From: Methylobacter sp.
GTDB lineage: Bacteria; Pseudomonadota; Gammaproteobacteria; Methylococcales; Methylomonadaceae
Direction of reading: 5' to 3'
Length of the DNA: 64,000 bases
Assembly (NCBI RefSeq): GCF_030680395.1
Contig: NZ_JAUXVR010000044.1
Location: 124,001 to 188,000, forward strand
Made by a program: the position numbers and the translations under genes
Shown here: one piece after another, positions 19,936 through 28,177 of the stretch
How the letters are laid out: each line of letters starts with the position of its first letter
Numbering within the stretch: the first letter of the stretch is position 1
The notes under the pieces: model-generated
Databases searched by the model: none
Seen by the model: the letters and a program-made list of their open reading frames with translations, nothing else
Told to the model about the DNA's origin: nothing

Positions 19936-20235
19936 ATGTTTAACAAAAAACTGAATGCTGATTTTATCAAACAACGCTTAAGCCCGTTAGATTTTTACCG
20001 GCACGAACTACCCAACGCACCACTAAAACGGCAGGGCTGGAATGATGGGGGCTTATGTTGCTTTCATGGTGACAATAACCCCGGCTCATTCCGTGTAAAT
20101 CTGACGACAGGGGCTTATAAATGCTTTAGTTGTGGCGAAGCTGGCGGTGATGTTGTCGCTTTCACAATGGCCGTGTATGGGCTTCAATTTGTCGAAGCAT
20201 TGGCAAAGCTGGCTGACGAGTGGGGGCTTTTATGA
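19936..20235 (+). CDS. CHC2 zinc-finger primase fragment
   Basis: A 99-residue protein that is essentially only the zinc-binding domain of DnaG-type primases: CCFHGDNNPGSFRVNLTTG, then YKCFSCGEAGGDVVAFTMAV, giving a C-H-C-C zinc site. The N-terminal DFIKQRLSPLDFYRHELP corresponds to the usual primase lead-in. The catalytic TOPRIM part is on the next gene, which overlaps by ATGA. Together they make a split primase. It would act in replication of the excised element. Confidence 0.9.
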   Translation: MFNKKLNADFIKQRLSPLDFYRHELPNAPLKRQGWNDGGLCCFHGDNNPGSFRVNLTTGAYKCFSCGEAGGDVVAFTMAVYGLQFVEALAKLADEWGLL

Positions 20236-22418
20236 ATGAAATCCCCCAAAGCTACCACGGCAAACCCTTAATTCATGCTTGGACTTATTGCGCTACGGAT
20301 GGCGCACCCTTCGGGGTTGTTGGCCGGTATCAGGACGGCAGCGGCAAAAAGGAAATTGTGCCTTTCTTCAAACGCAATGGTGCAACCTGGGCGGCGGGTA
20401 TCACGTTAAATCCACGGCCTTTATTTGGGCTTGATAAGCTGGCAACACACCCAAGGGACAAGGCTGTTTTTGTCGTCGAGGGTGAAAAGTCGGCGGCGGC
20501 CTTGCAGAGTATAGGTATTACAGCCGTTAGTAGTCTTGGAGGCTCTCAGGCGGCAAATCAAGCAGACTGGACACCGTTAAACGGTTATAAGCTGGCCTAC
20601 CTGTTACCGGATGCAGACGAGCCGGGCGAACATTACATGCAGGACGTTTACCGGGCGTTAATGGCCTTGGATTCACCGCCACAGTGCAAGGTGGTTGTGT
20701 TATCCGGCTTGCCTGTTAAAGGTGATGTCGTGGACTGGCTGCAATCCTTCATTAATGATTGGGATGGCTATGCGCCTATTGCTGAAAACTTGCATGAGGC
20801 ATTAAGGGAAGAACTACGCGCAGAGCTGAAAACCGCCGAGTATGTGCCAAGTGATTGGACTTTAGCGGGTTTAGCTGGTTCATGCTCTAGCGTTTTTGAC
20901 TGGGAAAAACCGGGAGAAATTGAAACTAAAACGCCACCCGTTCAAGCATTACCACCGGAATTAATCCCCGAACCGTTCCGGCATTGGCTGGCTGACGTGT
21001 CCCACCGGATGCAGACACCGCCAGACTTTGCGGCCATATCATCAATTGTCATCGTTGGTTCAATCATTGGCGCCGGGTGTAGTATCAAGCCTAAAAAATT
21101 GGATGATTGGGAGATTATCCCTAATGTATGGGGCGCGGCGATTGGACGGCCTTCGGTTGTACTGAAATCCCCAAGCATGAAAGAGCCGATGAGTTTACTT
21201 GAACGCTTGCAAGCTGAGTATGGCGAACAGTACGAACAGGACAAGGCCGGGGCTGAATTCGATATGCTGGCAAACAAAGCCATGATTGATGATGTGAAGG
21301 TGCAGCTATCCAAAGCGGCAAAGGGCAAGGGCAAAGATGGCGTAGTAAAAGGTGATGACTTGCAGAAGTTAAAAGCTGATTACATGGAGCTATCAGGAAA
21401 CGCCGAACCCGAACCCACGCGCCGATTATTCAAAACCAATGAAACCAGCATCCAAAGCATGACGGTTTTGCAGAACCAGAACCCGCGCGGCCTGTTGACG
21501 TTCCGGGATGAATTAACCGCCTTGCTTGTGAAATGGGACAGGGAGGATGGCGCAGACGAACGCGCCTATTTTCTGGAAGGCTGGAATGGTAACGGTTCTT
21601 ACACTGACTTCAAGATAGGGCGAGGCCTAACCGAAGCACCGAATGTTTGCATAAGCCTGTTAGGTGGCATACAGCCGGATAAGTTGCGGCGGTATCTATA
21701 CCAAGCGCAGAACGGCAGTAATGACGGCCTGATGCAACGCTTGCAGCTTGCCGTGTGGCCGGATGAGCCGGAACACTGGCGATTGATTGACACGATACCG
21801 AACAAGGCCGAAAAACGCCGAGCCTTCGATATTATGAAGGCATTGGCCAAACTGGATTTTATCGGATGTGGCGCGGTTCAATCCGAGTATGACGACAGGC
21901 CTTACTTTCGTTTTGATGAGGCAGGACAGGCGGTATTCAATGAATGGCTAACCAACTTACAAACCGTCAAGATTCAACAGGAAACTAATCCCCTGATGAT
22001 TGAGCACTTCGGGAAGTTCCGTTCATTGATGCCTTCATTAGCCTTGATATTCCATAGTATCGACATTGCCGACGGTAAAGCGCGGGGCAATGTATCAGCG
22101 CAGGCGGCAAGGCTGGCGGTTGAGTGGTGCGGTTATCTGGAATCCCACGCAAGGCGCATTTATGCAATGGCCGAGAGTCCAGAGCATGAAGCGGCGGTAA
22201 GGCTGGCCGATAAGATAAAAGCCGGTATTGTGCCCAGTCCATTCACTACCAAAGCCATTTATGACAAAGGCTGGCATGGCTTGAAGGATAAAGAGGAAGT
22301 CGAAGCGGCTTGTAATATTCTGATTGAGGAAAACTGGCTAATGATGCAGAGAAAACCGAAACCGCCTACCGGACGGCCACCTTTACCAGAGTATTACATT
22401 AATCCCGTTTTTTTGTGA
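20232..22418 (+). CDS. TOPRIM and DUF3987 replication protein
   Basis: About 728 residues. The N-terminal part has a TOPRIM core (VFVVEGEKSAAALQSIG with Glu; LLPDADEPGEHYMQDV with the DxD pair), the catalytic fold missing from the preceding CHC2 gene. From about residue 240 it becomes a DUF3987 protein, a family linked to helicase-like ATPases of phages and plasmids. The expected P-loop position reads GRPSVVLKSPSMKEPM, a weak Walker A. The start ATG at 20232 overlaps the CHC2 stop. It is the main replication protein candidate of the element. Confidence 0.85.
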   Translation: MNEIPQSYHGKPLIHAWTYCATDGAPFGVVGRYQDGSGKKEIVPFFKRNGATWAAGITLNPRPLFGLDKLATHPRDKAVFVVEGEKSAAALQSIGITAVSSLGGSQAANQADWTPLNGYKLAYLLPDADEPGEHYMQDVYRALMALDSPPQCKVVVLSGLPVKGDVVDWLQSFINDWDGYAPIAENLHEALREELRAELKTAEYVPSDWTLAGLAGSCSSVFDWEKPGEIETKTPPVQALPPELIPEPFRHWLADVSHRMQTPPDFAAISSIVIVGSIIGAGCSIKPKKLDDWEIIPNVWGAAIGRPSVVLKSPSMKEPMSLLERLQAEYGEQYEQDKAGAEFDMLANKAMIDDVKVQLSKAAKGKGKDGVVKGDDLQKLKADYMELSGNAEPEPTRRLFKTNETSIQSMTVLQNQNPRGLLTFRDELTALLVKWDREDGADERAYFLEGWNGNGSYTDFKIGRGLTEAPNVCISLLGGIQPDKLRRYLYQAQNGSNDGLMQRLQLAVWPDEPEHWRLIDTIPNKAEKRRAFDIMKALAKLDFIGCGAVQSEYDDRPYFRFDEAGQAVFNEWLTNLQTVKIQQETNPLMIEHFGKFRSLMPSLALIFHSIDIADGKARGNVSAQAARLAVEWCGYLESHARRIYAMAESPEHEAAVRLADKIKAGIVPSPFTTKAIYDKGWHGLKDKEEVEAACNILIEENWLMMQRKPKPPTGRPPLPEYYINPVFL

Positions 22419-22434
22419 AAACACGCCTACCTTG

Positions 22435-22487
22435 AACCCGCTAAACCAGCTAAACCCCTTTTTAGGTACTTTAGCGGGTTTAGTGGG
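22435..22487. repeat. Inverted GCTAAA repeat region, candidate origin
   Basis: CCCGCTAAA at 22437 pairs with TTTAGCGGG at 22470. GCTAAACC occurs twice in the left arm (about 22440 and 22449) and GGGTTTAG follows in the right arm. It lies right after the DUF3987 gene, so it may be an origin or an operator; it is not followed by a T-run. Confidence 0.5.
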
Positions 22488-22541
22488 TGCGGGGTAAGGA
22501 CATTTACAAGAAAAAACACTAATTTTAAGGATTACAAAAAA

Positions 22542-22823
22542 ATGAATTTAGAAGAAAAAGCACACGAGTTAATGATGAGTCCAACGCTTGAAAGATTACA
22601 TCAAATGGCGATAGGTATACCGTTTGACGTAAACAAGCCGGACGAGCTAAAAACAATGTTGGCAACATGCGGCGCTGATGTGATTAACGCACTGGATGAC
22701 GGGCGTATTCACTTTGACAAAATGGAAGATAAAGCGGCGTTTTACGGATTGCTGACAGTAACCACCGATTATGTAATGGATGGCCGGATTAGGACGGCGT
22801 TCACCAAAGCAACGATGAATTAA
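22542..22823 (+). CDS. Unknown small protein, 93 residues
   Basis: A helical, acidic 93-residue protein (MNLEEKAHELMMSPTLERLH at the start) with no recognised motif, signal or membrane helix. It begins 55 bp after the inverted-repeat region, so it may be under a promoter there. It lies in the element block between the replication protein and the DUF5681-like gene. Function is unknown. Confidence 0.6.
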   Translation: MNLEEKAHELMMSPTLERLHQMAIGIPFDVNKPDELKTMLATCGADVINALDDGRIHFDKMEDKAAFYGLLTVTTDYVMDGRIRTAFTKATMN

Positions 22824-22860
22824 GCGGTTTTTAACTGAATCCAGCAGATAGAGAGCAGAT

Positions 22861-23268
22861 ATGAGAGAGCATTTATTTAAACCGGGCGTGTCCGGTAATC
22901 CCAAAGGCAAGCCAAAGGATAAAACCCCGGCAACCTTATTAAGAAAATCCATTGCCGAAGCGATGCCGGATATTATTCTAACCCTGATAGAACAGGCTAA
23001 AGCTGGCGATGTGGCGGCGGCAAAGTGCTTGCTTGATAGAGTATGCCCAACGCTTAAACCCCAAGCGATGCCGATATGCTTACCGGTTAATGGTTCATTG
23101 GTCGAACAGGGCGGGGAAGTTATACGGGCAACGCTGGCGGGGCAAATACCGCCGGATATAGGCAGCCAGTTAATAACGGCATTATCTAATCAAGGCAAGT
23201 TGGTAGAGCTGGAAGAATTAACCGAACGCTTGCAACGAATAGAAAAACAGTTGGAGGCCAGAGAATGA
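22861..23268 (+). CDS. DUF5681-like protein
   Basis: A 135-residue protein with the N-terminal motif FKPGVSGNPKGKPKDK, the GxSGNPxGxP pattern of DUF5681 proteins, followed by a helical middle (AKAGDVAAAKCLLDRVCPTL) and a C-terminal coiled-coil tail (ELEELTERLQRIEKQLEARE). From memory, DUF5681 genes are often next to phage packaging genes, and the domain may relate to small terminases. If so it could redirect a helper phage packaging machine. Its stop overlaps the next start (ATGA). Confidence 0.65.
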   Translation: MREHLFKPGVSGNPKGKPKDKTPATLLRKSIAEAMPDIILTLIEQAKAGDVAAAKCLLDRVCPTLKPQAMPICLPVNGSLVEQGGEVIRATLAGQIPPDIGSQLITALSNQGKLVELEELTERLQRIEKQLEARE

Positions 23269-23723
23269 AGCCCGAACAAGTTAATAAACTTTACAACAAG
23301 CTAACCCCCCAAGAGCAAGCCGCGCTTTGTTTTGATGCAGCAATACGGCAAGATAAAAACGAGCTGGATAGTATTGTTGCCAGTATTGAGCAGCATACTT
23401 ATAAATGCTTGGATTACAGATATAGAAAGCGTGTAATGGGTTTGTATATGTTGGGCTTGTTTTACGGTGGCATGTATTGGAAAACCAGAACATTAATGAC
23501 AGCGGCGGCTTTTGTACCGGACTGCCAGCAGGAAGCGCACCTATTTTTAAATAAGTTATCATCAATGGATGTTGCTTTGATTGCCGTATGTGAGCAAATC
23601 AAAGTCGATATAATTGCAGTTAGGACGCTGGCCGGTTGTATTGGTGAGCCTACATTTAATCAATGGGCAGAACCCGAACAGGTGGCAGAATACACCGAGA
23701 TACTTTTAAGTGTGGTTGATTGA
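23265..23723 (+). CDS. Unknown element protein, 152 residues
   Basis: I do not recognise this protein. It is mostly helical, with repeated Ala/Leu/Tyr-rich segments (YRYRKRVMGLYMLGLFYGGM is mildly hydrophobic but too polar for a clear membrane span). The start overlaps the DUF5681-like stop, so the two are probably made together, perhaps as a complex. It is the last gene before a terminator and attR. Confidence 0.6.
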   Translation: MKPEQVNKLYNKLTPQEQAALCFDAAIRQDKNELDSIVASIEQHTYKCLDYRYRKRVMGLYMLGLFYGGMYWKTRTLMTAAAFVPDCQQEAHLFLNKLSSMDVALIAVCEQIKVDIIAVRTLAGCIGEPTFNQWAEPEQVAEYTEILLSVVD

Positions 23724-23756
23724 TTGCCGGGGTAGGTTGTTACTTTATAATAATGA

Positions 23757-23779
23757 AGCCGGTTAATTCCGGCTTTTTT
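23757..23779 (+). terminator. Terminator at the right end of the element
   Basis: Stem AGCCGG / CCGGCT with loop TTAATT followed by TTTTTTG. It ends the plus-strand gene block 34 bp after the last stop and shields the tRNA region. Confidence 0.85.
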
Positions 23780-23820
23780 GTGCCTGAATTGTTGGCATGT
23801 GTTGCGGGTGTTTTTTTGAG

Positions 23821-23840
23821 AATGGGACAGAATTGGGACA
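23821..23840 (+). promoter_or_regulatory. Candidate integrase arm sites, right
   Basis: AATGGGACA at 23821 and ATTGGGACA at 23832, 11 bp apart, 12 bp inside attR. They are the same two 9-mers as at 16976-16995 in reversed order. Confidence 0.5.
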
Positions 23841-23851
23841 ATTTTATTTCA

Positions 23852-23954
23852 GGCAATAAAAAAGAGCTTGTCAGATTGACTAAGCCCTTGATTTTTATGG
23901 TGCCTCGGGCCGGAGTCGAACCGGCACGTCCTTACGAACGAGGGATTTTAAGTC
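23852..23954. repeat. attR within tRNA-Leu(UAA)
   Basis: This copy matches attL except for one base (TCAGATTG versus TCAAATTG). Its right part is the 3' portion of the intact tRNA gene; its left part is the tRNA terminator hairpin GCTTGTCAG...TTGACTAAGC with a T-run on the minus strand. Confidence 0.93.
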
Positions 23955-23984
23955 CCTTGCGTCTACCAATTTCGCCACCGAGGC
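23898..23984 (-). tRNA. tRNA-Leu (anticodon UAA)
   Basis: The minus strand gives an 87-nt tRNA with encoded CCA. Acceptor stem is GCCTCGG/CCGAGGC with discriminator A. The D arm has GAAATTGGTAGAC, the anticodon arm GGGACTTAAAATCCC with anticodon TAA, a long variable arm typical of class II tRNAs, and the T arm GCCGGTTCGACTCCGGC. It is the integration target of the adjacent element, which restores its 3' end. Confidence 0.97.
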
Positions 23985-24079
23985 ATCGATAACTTTGGTA
24001 AGCCGCGTATTATATAGCAACAAAAAAAATAAACTAGACCTATATCCAAAAAAGGTCACGTCTGACTTAAATACAGCAT

Positions 24080-24643
24080 TTAACGGGGACGAAAGGCTGG
24101 ACGAATGAATGGGCTAGCGGATGGCCAATAGTAGTTCCCCCAGTAATAAGGATAACCGCCATAATAAGGGTTGTAACCATAGCCATAGCCGAAACTATCG
24201 TAACGATTGTCGTACACATAAACCGGCCAGCGGTAAATGGTCGTGGCTGAAATCAGCGGTAAGCGCATAACTTTTTTGCCTATCGTGCGTTCAATATCAC
24301 CTATAAGAGTTCCCGCAACGGTAATTTCGGTGTTTTGGGTGTACACAGCCGGATCGAGAAACTCCGGGCTTTTAAAAACAAATCGCCCTTGATTCGGTTT
24401 ATCTTTCTGCGGTTCGCCATCGCTGTCCAGGGGATAATACAGCACCTGCACCAGACTGAAGTTTTGTTCATTTTCGACATCAACAATAATACCGCCCCAA
24501 CGCACCGGCGCATTTTTATAATTGGCAATATTCAGGATTGCCTCAGTATAGGAAATATCATTCAAAGGAGGATTTTTTATCGCGGTCGGCAAAGTCGAGC
24601 AAGCGTTCAACAACAAACAGATAGTGAATAAATACCGTTTCAT
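24080..24643 (-). CDS. Slp-family outer-membrane lipoprotein
   Basis: A 187-residue lipoprotein with signal MKRYLFTICLLLNAC (lipobox LLNAC) and an Slp-like body: VRWGGIIVDVENEQNFSLVQVLYYPLDSDGEP, then a GRFVFKSPEFLDPAVY stretch and GTLIGDIERTIGKK. Slp proteins are starvation- or stress-induced outer-membrane lipoproteins of unclear function. The C-terminal tail is rich in Tyr, Gly and Trp (YGYGYNPYYGGYPYYWGNYY), an addition often seen in environmental homologues. An AGGAG ribosome site precedes the ATG. It is convergent with the tRNA region and divergent from the SNF2 gene. Confidence 0.85.
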   Translation of the reverse strand: MKRYLFTICLLLNACSTLPTAIKNPPLNDISYTEAILNIANYKNAPVRWGGIIVDVENEQNFSLVQVLYYPLDSDGEPQKDKPNQGRFVFKSPEFLDPAVYTQNTEITVAGTLIGDIERTIGKKVMRLPLISATTIYRWPVYVYDNRYDSFGYGYGYNPYYGGYPYYWGNYYWPSASPFIRPAFRPR

Positions 24644-24800
24644 ATTTTTCTCCTGCTATTTACAAATTTTCGATCATCATTTTTTAGTCATACTTAACCA
24701 GAAAATCTGCAATAAGACTATTGTTAAAGATACCTATTCCTGCAACTGCGCCGGATTGCAGTACAATAAGTCCCCTGTCCAACTGTTCGCCCATGCTCTC

Positions 24801-27800
24801 ATGAATAAACAAAAAAAACTGCTCCGTTCCGATATACGCTACGAATGTGGCGACGCCTTTTACGAGCGTGGACGCAGCTATTTTGAGAGAGGCGCCGTAA
24901 TTAACCTTACCGTTAAAAGCGAAGGCGCTCTTTTTGTACAGATCAATGCCGCCGTTAAAGGCAGCCATAAAGACCCGTACCGGCAAAATATTCGCATAGT
25001 CTGGAGGCCGGACTATAGAGCGGCAGAGATTGAAGGCGACTGTACTTGCCCTGTCGGCTACAACTGTAAGCACGTCGCCGCTGTTTGCCTGATGTATCAA
25101 AATTCCAATCAAAGCTTTGCTGCATCGGATACAAAATCCAGTTGTCTGGATTGGCTCGACAGCCTTCATGAACCAGCCCCGAGGCAGCACGATGCCCATC
25201 AGGATTTTATCGCTTACATCCTCAAGCCCGGCAATGCAAAACACCAATTCACTATCGACCTGTTAATCACCAAAGAAAAGAAAACCGGAGGATTAAATAA
25301 AGGCAGGAAAACAACCTTAAACAATCTTCGTTACAGCTATTCCTACTTCAATTATGTTCAACCGGAAGATCAGGAAATTGCCAAACTGCTGACGGCGCTT
25401 AACCCCACGTTTAAAGATGAACCCCTGATTGCCGGCGCCACCGGTTATTTAGCCTTATCCACGTTACTGAAATCAGGTCGGCTGTTCTGGCAGGACGTTG
25501 AGCGGGCTCCGTTAATAAAAGGAACCGTACGCGACTTAAAATTTAACTGGCGGACAGCCGATAACGGCGACTATCAATTAGCTGTCGAAATCGATCCGCC
25601 CGCGATCCTGTTGCTAACCGATCCGCCGCAATACCTGGACGGCTCTTTGGGTTTGATAGGCGCGCTGAACACTCATAACCTCTCGATCGATCAACTTAAA
25701 AACATTCTGGCCGCCCCGCTCATCCCGCCCGAATATGCCGATGAATTCAGCCAACGCCTGATTATTGAACACCCCAGCCTGTCGCTGCCCGCTCCCAAGA
25801 AAGTCGAATTAATCGAAGCCGATCAGCTGACGCCTACACCTAAACTTTTGCTGTTCGGCCATCAGCTAACGCCGCAGCAGTACACCCATTTTATCGCAGT
25901 AGGTTTCAATTACGGGGATTGGACGCTTTCTGCGATCATCCCCGAAGACTATAGCGTGGTAAGAACCGATCAAGGATTGGTACGGATTAAACGCAACGTA
26001 GAAACCGAGCAGTTGGCAATACATCGCCTGACTGATCTCGGCTTTGCCCCTGTCTCTACCGTGCAAATCGGCGCACAAGAACTGTTTTTATATAGCCCGG
26101 CCCAAACCAAAATGGAAAGCGCCGCCCGCTGGGGAGACTTTCTCCAAAACACCCTGCTGGAGCTGGAACAAGACGGCTGGATTATCGATATAGATGACAG
26201 TTTTCTGCTTAATTTTCAAACCGCCCAGAACTGGGATGCCCAAATCAGCGAAAGCCAGCAGGACTGGTTTGAAATGCGCTTTACCATAGAAGTTGACGGC
26301 CAGCCTTTGCCTTTACTGCCGTTGATTATGCCGGTACTGGAAAACTACGATCCGGAAAACCTGCCTGAAATGCTCAGTATTCCCTTGGGCGAGCATAACT
26401 ACCTGAATTTACCCAGCGACAAAATCAAACCGTTTCTAAACGTGTTGATAGAGCTGTTTAACACCAGCACGATGGGCAAGGACGGCTCGCTGAAACTGTC
26501 CCGGTTTAACGCCGCCACGCTGGCCGACATGGAAGAACACAACCACGGCCTATTCAGCATCAGCGGCGGAAAAGAGTTGCGCGAACTGGGGCAAAAGCTC
26601 AAAAACTTTACCGGCATTCAGGATGTCGCCCTGCCTGTCAACTTGCAGGCGGAACTGCGGCATTACCAGCAACAGGGGCTCAACTGGCTGCAATTTTTAC
26701 GGGAATATAAATTCTCCGGCATTCTCGCCGACGACATGGGCCTGGGCAAAACCATACAGACGCTCGCCCACCTGTTGCTCGAAAAACAAAGCGGCCGGAT
26801 GAACCTGCCCAGCCTGATCATCGCGCCGACCAGCCTGATGAGCAACTGGCGACGGGAAACCGAACGCTTCACCCCCAACTTGAAAATCCTGATCCTACAG
26901 GGCACCGAACGCAAGCAGCTATTTTACAAAATCAGGGACTACGACCTGATCCTGACTACCTACCCTTTGCTGTCCCGGGATGAGGAAACGCTGCTGGAGC
27001 ATGAGTATCATTACCTGATTCTGGACGAAGCCCAAACCGTTAAAAACCCGCTGTCCAAAGCCGCCCAAATGGTGCGTCGTATTAAAGCCAATCACCGGCT
27101 TTGTCTGACCGGCACCCCGATGGAAAATCACTTGGGCGAACTTTGGGCGCAATTCGATTTCCTGATGCCGGGCTTTCTGGGCGACATCGCCACCTTTAAA
27201 AAACACTACCGCACACCCATTGAAGTGCATGGCGATAGCGAGCAAAGAGCGCGGCTATCACGCCGGGTTGCGCCGTTTATGCTGCGCCGCACCAAGCAGG
27301 AGGTCGCCACCGAGTTGCCGCTTAAGACCGAGATTATTCGCTCCGTGCCGCTGTACGAAAAACAGGCCGCTTTATACGAGAGCATCCGTCTGACCATGGA
27401 GAAAAAAGTCCGCGATGCGATTGCCCAAAAAGGCCTGTCGCGTAGCCACATCACCATTCTGGATGCCTTGCTCAAACTTCGCCAAACCTGCTGCGACCCG
27501 CGCACCCTACCGCTAAAGGAAGCGCAAAAAGTACAACAATCCGCCAAACTCGACCTGTTGATGGAGATATTGCCTGAACAACTGGAAGAAGGTCGCCGAA
27601 TTTTAGTGTTCTCGCAATTCACCCGCATGATTGCGTTGATTGAAGGTGAGTTGAATGCCCGAAAAATTGGTTATGCCAAACTGACTGGCCAAACCCGCAA
27701 CCGCGACGAAGCCATAGATCGGTTTAAAAGCGGCGAGGTGAATGTGTTCCTGATCAGCCTGAAAGCGGGCGGCGTCGGCTTAAACCTGACCGAAGCCGAT

Positions 27801-28052
27801 ACCGTGATTATTTACGATCCGTGGTGGAACCCGGCCGCAGAAAGCCAGGCCGCAGACCGCGCCCATCGAATAGGCCAGGACAAGCCTGTGTTCGTGTATA
27901 AACTCATTACCGAAAATACCGTGGAAGAAAAGATTATCGCGATGCAGGACAAAAAGCGCGCACTGGCCGAAGGGATTTACAAGGGCGGAGCGAAAGAGGA
28001 ATCGTTGAAGCTGACGGCGGAGGATCTGACGGCCTTGTTTGAGCCGTTGTAA
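24801..28052 (+). CDS. SNF2-family helicase with SWIM zinc finger
   Basis: About 1083 residues. The N-terminal SWIM finger is CTCPVGYNCKHVAAVC, followed by a roughly 500-residue family-specific region. The SNF2 ATPase has Walker A DDMGLGKTIQT, the DEAH-box variant LILDEAQTVKN and LTGTPMENHLGELWAQFDF, and the helicase C part VFSQFTRMIALIEGEL, SLKAGGVGLNLT and QAADRAHRIGQ. Such proteins translocate on duplex DNA and may act in transcription or repair. An upstream ATG at 24624 adds 59 unlikely residues; 24801 is preferred. RecQ follows on the same strand after a palindromic repeat. Confidence 0.92.
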   Translation: MNKQKKLLRSDIRYECGDAFYERGRSYFERGAVINLTVKSEGALFVQINAAVKGSHKDPYRQNIRIVWRPDYRAAEIEGDCTCPVGYNCKHVAAVCLMYQNSNQSFAASDTKSSCLDWLDSLHEPAPRQHDAHQDFIAYILKPGNAKHQFTIDLLITKEKKTGGLNKGRKTTLNNLRYSYSYFNYVQPEDQEIAKLLTALNPTFKDEPLIAGATGYLALSTLLKSGRLFWQDVERAPLIKGTVRDLKFNWRTADNGDYQLAVEIDPPAILLLTDPPQYLDGSLGLIGALNTHNLSIDQLKNILAAPLIPPEYADEFSQRLIIEHPSLSLPAPKKVELIEADQLTPTPKLLLFGHQLTPQQYTHFIAVGFNYGDWTLSAIIPEDYSVVRTDQGLVRIKRNVETEQLAIHRLTDLGFAPVSTVQIGAQELFLYSPAQTKMESAARWGDFLQNTLLELEQDGWIIDIDDSFLLNFQTAQNWDAQISESQQDWFEMRFTIEVDGQPLPLLPLIMPVLENYDPENLPEMLSIPLGEHNYLNLPSDKIKPFLNVLIELFNTSTMGKDGSLKLSRFNAATLADMEEHNHGLFSISGGKELRELGQKLKNFTGIQDVALPVNLQAELRHYQQQGLNWLQFLREYKFSGILADDMGLGKTIQTLAHLLLEKQSGRMNLPSLIIAPTSLMSNWRRETERFTPNLKILILQGTERKQLFYKIRDYDLILTTYPLLSRDEETLLEHEYHYLILDEAQTVKNPLSKAAQMVRRIKANHRLCLTGTPMENHLGELWAQFDFLMPGFLGDIATFKKHYRTPIEVHGDSEQRARLSRRVAPFMLRRTKQEVATELPLKTEIIRSVPLYEKQAALYESIRLTMEKKVRDAIAQKGLSRSHITILDALLKLRQTCCDPRTLPLKEAQKVQQSAKLDLLMEILPEQLEEGRRILVFSQFTRMIALIEGELNARKIGYAKLTGQTRNRDEAIDRFKSGEVNVFLISLKAGGVGLNLTEADTVIIYDPWWNPAAESQAADRAHRIGQDKPVFVYKLITENTVEEKIIAMQDKKRALAEGIYKGGAKEESLKLTAEDLTALFEPL

Positions 28053-28070
28053 GGCAGTTTTAAGATGCTA

Positions 28071-28157
28071 AGGCCGACCTTATCCCGACTATTTCGGCGT
28101 TGTGCTGCCGGAAACGCCGATTTTCGCTATTGCTCAAACCGACTTATTCCGGCCTAC
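28071..28157. repeat. Dispersed palindromic repeat, family A, inverted copy
   Basis: This 87-bp segment is the reverse-orientation relative of 14354-14427, with AGGCCGACCTTATCCCGAC on one side and CTTATTCCGGCCTACC on the other. It occupies most of the spacer between the SNF2 and recQ genes. Confidence 0.75.
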
Positions 28158-28177
28158 CCAACTGATAAAAAGACGTT

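Larger units (their letters stand above)
16759..23954. mobile_element. Integrated element in tRNA-Leu(UAA), about 7.1 kb
   Basis: Direct 103-bp repeats with one mismatch bound a block of nine genes all on the plus strand: integrase, unknown 310-residue protein, two small DNA-binding-like proteins, CHC2 primase fragment, TOPRIM-DUF3987 protein, two small unknowns with a DUF5681-like protein, and one more unknown. The intact tRNA is at the right end, as expected for insertion into a tRNA 3' end with restoration by the element. There are no capsid, tail, portal, large terminase, relaxase or conjugation genes. This fits a phage satellite or integrative plasmid, not a complete prophage. Confidence 0.92.

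Noticed and set aside
16759-23954. Complete prophage
   Set aside because: No structural, lysis or large terminase genes are present in the 7.1 kb.
24624-24800. Upstream ATG extension of the SNF2-SWIM gene
   Set aside because: The extra 59 residues overlap the divergent Slp start and its leader and look unlike protein; the ATG at 24801 starts the family-like sequence.
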